A stretch of DNA of 64,000 nt from Reichenbachiella versicolor. GTDB lineage: Bacteria > Bacteroidota > Bacteroidia > Cytophagales > Cyclobacteriaceae. The translations under genes and the position numbers were made by a program. Each line of letters opens with the position of its first letter. Within the stretch, counting starts at the first letter, position 1. The stretch is from contig NZ_QFZQ01000007.1 of the NCBI RefSeq assembly GCF_003171675.1, positions 186,001-250,000 on the forward strand, read 5' to 3'. A model generated the notes under the pieces. That model had not been told where the DNA came from and ran no database searches. It saw only the letters and a program-made list of their open reading frames with translations. This document shows positions 61,204-64,000 of this stretch, in pieces.

Positions 61204-62082
61204 CTAGAACAAAGCCTTTGACGCTCGTTTTCTAAACTCTGATGGTGGAATGCCTGTGCACTTTTTGAAGAATGCTGTGAAATTGGCTGGTTCTGTGAAT
61301 CCTAGGTCGTAGGCTAGTTCCTTATTAGTGAGTTCGGAGAAATAGATCATTCGTTTCGCTGCTAATATGATTCTACTTTGGATATGCTCTTTGGCTGTTT
61401 TGCCTGTTAGATTCTTTACGACACGGTTGAGATAGTCGGGCGTTACATTTAGTTGATCTGCATATTCGTTGACCGTATGCCAAGATTTGAAATTTTCGTT
61501 GAGAAGGTTTTTATATTGTAGGAGTAATGACTGACTTGTATCTGCCGAAATATCTGTTTTATCAATTTGACAGAGGTTATTACTTTCTATCAACATTAGC
61601 TTAAGCAATGCTCCCAATGCATCATACTTGAAAGGCTGATCCGAACCATATATATTGATTAGTTGCTCTGCATAAGAACATATCTGCTGCAATTCATCGT
61701 TATCAGCTTCTAGTGGAGGTGCGCTTCCGAAATCTTGAAACACATTGAGGTTATCTATAAAGTCTATCGAAATGTAATTGTGTGCCAAAAACTCATTAGA
61801 AAATGTAATGGCATAGCCAATAGACCTTTGTTCTTCGATTAACTGGTGAACTTGTCCTGGATTGATAAAGTAAATTTGATTGCCTTTGAGTTCATAGGAC
61901 TTGAAATCTATGACATGTTGACCTTTAGCTGATTTGGTTATGATCACGGTGAAAAAGTCATGACGGTGTGGCTCGTCTTGTTGACCTTTTCTCCGATCAT
62001 AGATATCATCCATTCGTGATACGCTAAAGCTAATGCTTTCATCTATAGCATTGACCTGATGATATGTTTTAAGTGGTTGCAA
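61204..62082 (-). CDS. AraC family transcriptional regulator
   Basis: The 292-residue protein has an N-terminal cupin with HRHDFFTVIITKSAKGQHVIDFKSYELKGNQIYFINPGQVHQL and C-terminal HTH repeats (WHTVNEYADQLNVTPDYLNRVVKNLTGKTAKEHIQSRI and TNKELAYDLGFTEPANFTAFFKKCTGIPPSEFRKRA). The HxH-type cupin motif suggests ligand or metal binding. It lies 7 bases after the secreted protein gene at 62090 and likely shares its transcript. Confidence 0.92.
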   Translation of the reverse strand: MQPLKTYHQVNAIDESISFSVSRMDDIYDRRKGQQDEPHRHDFFTVIITKSAKGQHVIDFKSYELKGNQIYFINPGQVHQLIEEQRSIGYAITFSNEFLAHNYISIDFIDNLNVFQDFGSAPPLEADNDELQQICSYAEQLINIYGSDQPFKYDALGALLKLMLIESNNLCQIDKTDISADTSQSLLLQYKNLLNENFKSWHTVNEYADQLNVTPDYLNRVVKNLTGKTAKEHIQSRIILAAKRMIYFSELTNKELAYDLGFTEPANFTAFFKKCTGIPPSEFRKRASKALF

Positions 62083-62089
62083 CTAACTT

Positions 62090-62569
62090 TTATAATACTT
62101 TTTCTGAAACCGCGATTGCTTCTTGTTCAAGCTGCTGTTTCGTTTTGCCCTGAGCTTTCGCTTTATCCGTGCTGAAAAAATTGCTAAACATAAACTTTGA
62201 CCATTTTACTTTGCCTAATGGTTCGGCAGGAGATGGGTATAGGCTTAGAAAGTTGTTAGCATCTACAGCTATGATATACATCCCCATTCTACTAAAATAG
62301 ATATCCATACCTGCTTTAGCAGATTCGGCTTCCATTTTACTATAGATCATAGGATTGGCCTTTTCACCCTCAGATACGATGAAAATCGCTTGACCGCTCA
62401 TTTCTCCAAGTTGGAAATATTTTTCTGATGTAGTACTTCCAGGCTTTAGTTGAGATCGCTCAGGTTCCATGAGGTAGATCTTAGCTGGATCAGATGTAGT
62501 TTTTAGATTTTGTCCTTGAGTGGTATATATCAAGGTCAACATGAGTAATGATAATAGAGTTAGTTTCAT
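62090..62569 (-). CDS. Secreted protein of unknown function
   Basis: The 159-residue protein starts with a signal peptide (MKLTLLSLLMLTLIYTTQGQ). The mature part includes SQLKPGSTTSEKYFQLGEMSGQAIFIVSEGEKANP, DIYFSRMGMYIIAVDANN and a helical C-terminus (DKAKAQGKTKQQLEQEAIAVSEKVL). No family is recognised. It is the first gene of a two-gene unit with the AraC gene downstream. Confidence 0.72.
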   Translation of the reverse strand: MKLTLLSLLMLTLIYTTQGQNLKTTSDPAKIYLMEPERSQLKPGSTTSEKYFQLGEMSGQAIFIVSEGEKANPMIYSKMEAESAKAGMDIYFSRMGMYIIAVDANNFLSLYPSPAEPLGKVKWSKFMFSNFFSTDKAKAQGKTKQQLEQEAIAVSEKVL

Positions 62570-62712
62570 TGTTTATAGTTATTGTGTACTATGTAAGATA
62601 AGACCTTTTTACTGTTTCGTTTTTTCTAACAGCTTGTTTAGTCTTTTTTTCTTCGAATCAGCTATTAACTGTTTAATAAGAATAATTAAGCACTTTGTTA
62701 GCCGAAAACAAA

Positions 62713-62745
62713 AGAGGCCGCTCCGACTACATGGAAGCGACCTCT
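62713..62745 (-). terminator. Terminator of the surface protein gene at 62839
   Basis: AGAGGCCGCT and AGCGACCTCT form a 10-bp stem whose single mismatch is a G-U pair in minus-strand RNA. It is followed on the minus strand by TTTTGTTTTCG and lies about 94 bases past the stop. The rest of the 62570-62838 gap is unremarkable. Confidence 0.75.
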
Positions 62746-62838
62746 ATTATAATATTCGATTTCAACATAGAGATAAAACCCTATCAGTTTTATTCAATTG
62801 TCACCAATTGGATCTTCTAGAAGAGTTTCACAACTAGT

Positions 62839-64000
62839 TTAGAAACAACTTCCAAGAGTTGGTAAGTCTGAAGCTGATAGGCTAGAACTAACTGAAAAAT
62901 TTCTACACTGTAATACTTTGGAAGTATTCCATCCACTCAAATCTTGATCAAAGATGGTTGCCATATGGAACATAAACAGCATATTGGTAACATTAGATAC
63001 ATCCCACGCACTCAAGTTTTGATTGAATGCTGCGGCTTGGTTAAACATAAAACTCATACTTGTAGATTTAGAAACATCCCATCCACTCAGGTCTTGATTA
63101 AATACAATCGCTCCATTGAACATTGCCTCCATATTACTAACATTTGACACATCCCAACTGCTTAAATCTTGGTTGAATGATCTTGCTTTCAAAAATATTC
63201 CTCTCATGTTGGTAACGTTTGATACATCCCATCCATTCAAAGGTTGATTGAATGCTCTGGCATCAGAGAACATAAAGCTCATATCATTCACTTCACTCAA
63301 ATCAGGTGCATCAGTAGCAAAGACTTCTACATTGAAACAGCCGTAAAAAGCATTTCGCATTGATTTCCAATCGATATCTCCCCAACTGTTTACCTCAGTT
63401 ATTAAAAGTCTTGAACCACTGTTATTGAAATAAATAGCTGGGAATTCTCCACTAATCATGATCGTATAAGTTCCAGCAGTGGCATAAGTGTGTGAAGCAT
63501 CTCCTGTAAAACTCTCTCTACCACTATCGTCTCCCCAGTCTACAGTGTAGTTATAGGTATAGCTGGAATTGGTAGGAATGGTAATCGTTTGTGAGTCTAC
63601 TGTAGTCTCCCAAGTAGTAATAAACGGCTCTACGATATCTGTGACATTGATGATAACCTTAGCTTGTGACTGTAGTTCTCCGTCTGATACTTCTACAGTG
63701 ATCTCATGGCTAGTTGTAGATTCATAATCAAACATCTTACCTGTAGCTAAGCTCAACTTACCATCACTTGACAGTTCAAATAAGTTATTAGTATCCTGTA
63801 CAATGGTAAAAGTTAATGCTTCGTCGTCGGTAGCTAATATGGCTCCTATTTCTACATCATCAGCTATATCTTCTGCAACTGTGAATGTTTGATCCGTTAT
63901 TTTTGGCGCTTTATTGTCTGGTACTTTTGTGACAAGTATAGTGATCCTAGCTGATGCTTGATTTTTACCATCTGATACTTCTACTATGATCTCATAGCTG
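62839..64000 (-). CDS. Cadherin-like and BspA-type surface protein (5' end outside window)
   Basis: The frame is open from the right edge at 64000 to the stop at 62839, so at least 387 residues are present and the N-terminus is missing. From the edge there are cadherin-like repeats (DQTFTVAEDIADDVEIGAILATDDEALTF and FDYESTTSHEITVEVSDGELQSQ). A PKD-like segment follows (YNYTVDWGDDSGRESFTGDASHTYATAGTYTI), then BspA/DUF285-type repeats with the periodic pattern FNQDLSSWDVSNVSNMEAMF (five copies). This arrangement is typical of secreted or surface adhesins in Bacteroidota. Confidence 0.88.
   Translation of the reverse strand, partial: SYEIIVEVSDGKNQASARITILVTKVPDNKAPKITDQTFTVAEDIADDVEIGAILATDDEALTFTIVQDTNNLFELSSDGKLSLATGKMFDYESTTSHEITVEVSDGELQSQAKVIINVTDIVEPFITTWETTVDSQTITIPTNSSYTYNYTVDWGDDSGRESFTGDASHTYATAGTYTIMISGEFPAIYFNNSGSRLLITEVNSWGDIDWKSMRNAFYGCFNVEVFATDAPDLSEVNDMSFMFSDARAFNQPLNGWDVSNVTNMRGIFLKARSFNQDLSSWDVSNVSNMEAMFNGAIVFNQDLSGWDVSKSTSMSFMFNQAAAFNQNLSAWDVSNVTNMLFMFHMATIFDQDLSGWNTSKVLQCRNFSVSSSLSASDLPTLGSCF

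Noticed and set aside
62520-62837. Plus-strand frame of 105 codons opposite the surface protein terminator
   Set aside because: It overlaps the signal peptide region of the minus-strand gene at 62090 and the terminator hairpin; it has no protein-like features.

Overview
The window is a chromosome segment from a Bacteroidota bacterium, most likely a marine-type member of the Cytophagales. The evidence is the gene families present (DUF177/L32/FabH/EF-P/AccB/AccC order, long-form IspG, LytS/LytTR signalling, DUF4199, DUF4251, DUF5606 and DUF6728 proteins, BspA-like and cadherin-like surface proteins). Promoters of the Bacteroidota -7 type (TAnnTTTG) also sit in front of many genes, and overall base composition is A+T-rich. 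Both window edges cut a gene: the 3' end of accC on the left and the 5' end of a large surface protein on the right. I see no rRNA, tRNA, CRISPR array or intact mobile element.

Layout. 1-4.4 kb: a fatty-acid and translation operon on the minus strand (DUF177, rpmF, fabH, efp, accB, accC). 4.4-8.1 kb, plus strand: a Crp/Fnr regulator, a SulP transporter with a clear dyad between them, and two secreted proteins of unknown role. 8.1-11.4 kb: a GH29 fucosidase and a GH43 glycosidase. 11.6-20.8 kb, mostly minus strand: lysC, DUF5606 and its partner, an iron-type alcohol dehydrogenase, rmuC, an ArsR/AHSA1 pair with paired operator-like dyads, a diverged 21-bp tandem array, a 57-codon DUF6728 gene, ispG and an SDR. 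20.9-22.4 kb: an MlaE/MlaF-type ABC pair. 22.6-29.1 kb: accessory genes (SDR plus Crp-like regulator, NagX-type membrane acyltransferase, 2OG-Fe(II) oxygenase, CHMI-type isomerase, DUF2306, membrane LytTR regulator). 30-32.5 kb: a K+-dependent membrane pyrophosphatase with an odd cysteine-rich tail. 34.4-38.6 kb: a surface NHL lipoprotein and a LytS/LytR pair. 38.8-44.2 kb: a tightly packed GT2, DUF4199, DUF4199, dihydroorotase-like, BatA-like operon in which the dihydroorotase has lost its metal ligands. 44.3-51.4 kb: phosphodiesterase, three small membrane-anchored coiled-coil proteins, aldose epimerase family protein, large hybrid sensor kinase, CPBP protease, ttcA. 51.4-64 kb: accessory region with a second 21-bp array, an SDR/DUF4345/AraC set, two unrecognised acidic proteins, a kinase-like phosphotransferase, a Tat-tagged pirin, a decayed IS1182-type transposase, an AraC-controlled three-gene module, a palindromic repeat array, a second AraC gene and a cadherin/BspA surface protein.

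The most unusual features are the intergenic arrays with a strict 21-bp register (17272-17565, 51378-51650, and a short one near 28206). Their units have diverged in sequence but show no insertions or deletions. A third array near 60913-61070 has a 76-bp period built on the palindrome TGCATATATGCA. The other strong observations are the metal-less dihydroorotase, the two candidate operator systems (GTAAC-N4-GTTAC at sulP; paired GCAACCTT dyads at the ArsR/AHSA1 operon), and the transposase relic at 57.6-57.9 kb beside an A+T-rich gene module. All functional calls rest on reading the sequence by eye and recalling protein families; no database search was run.
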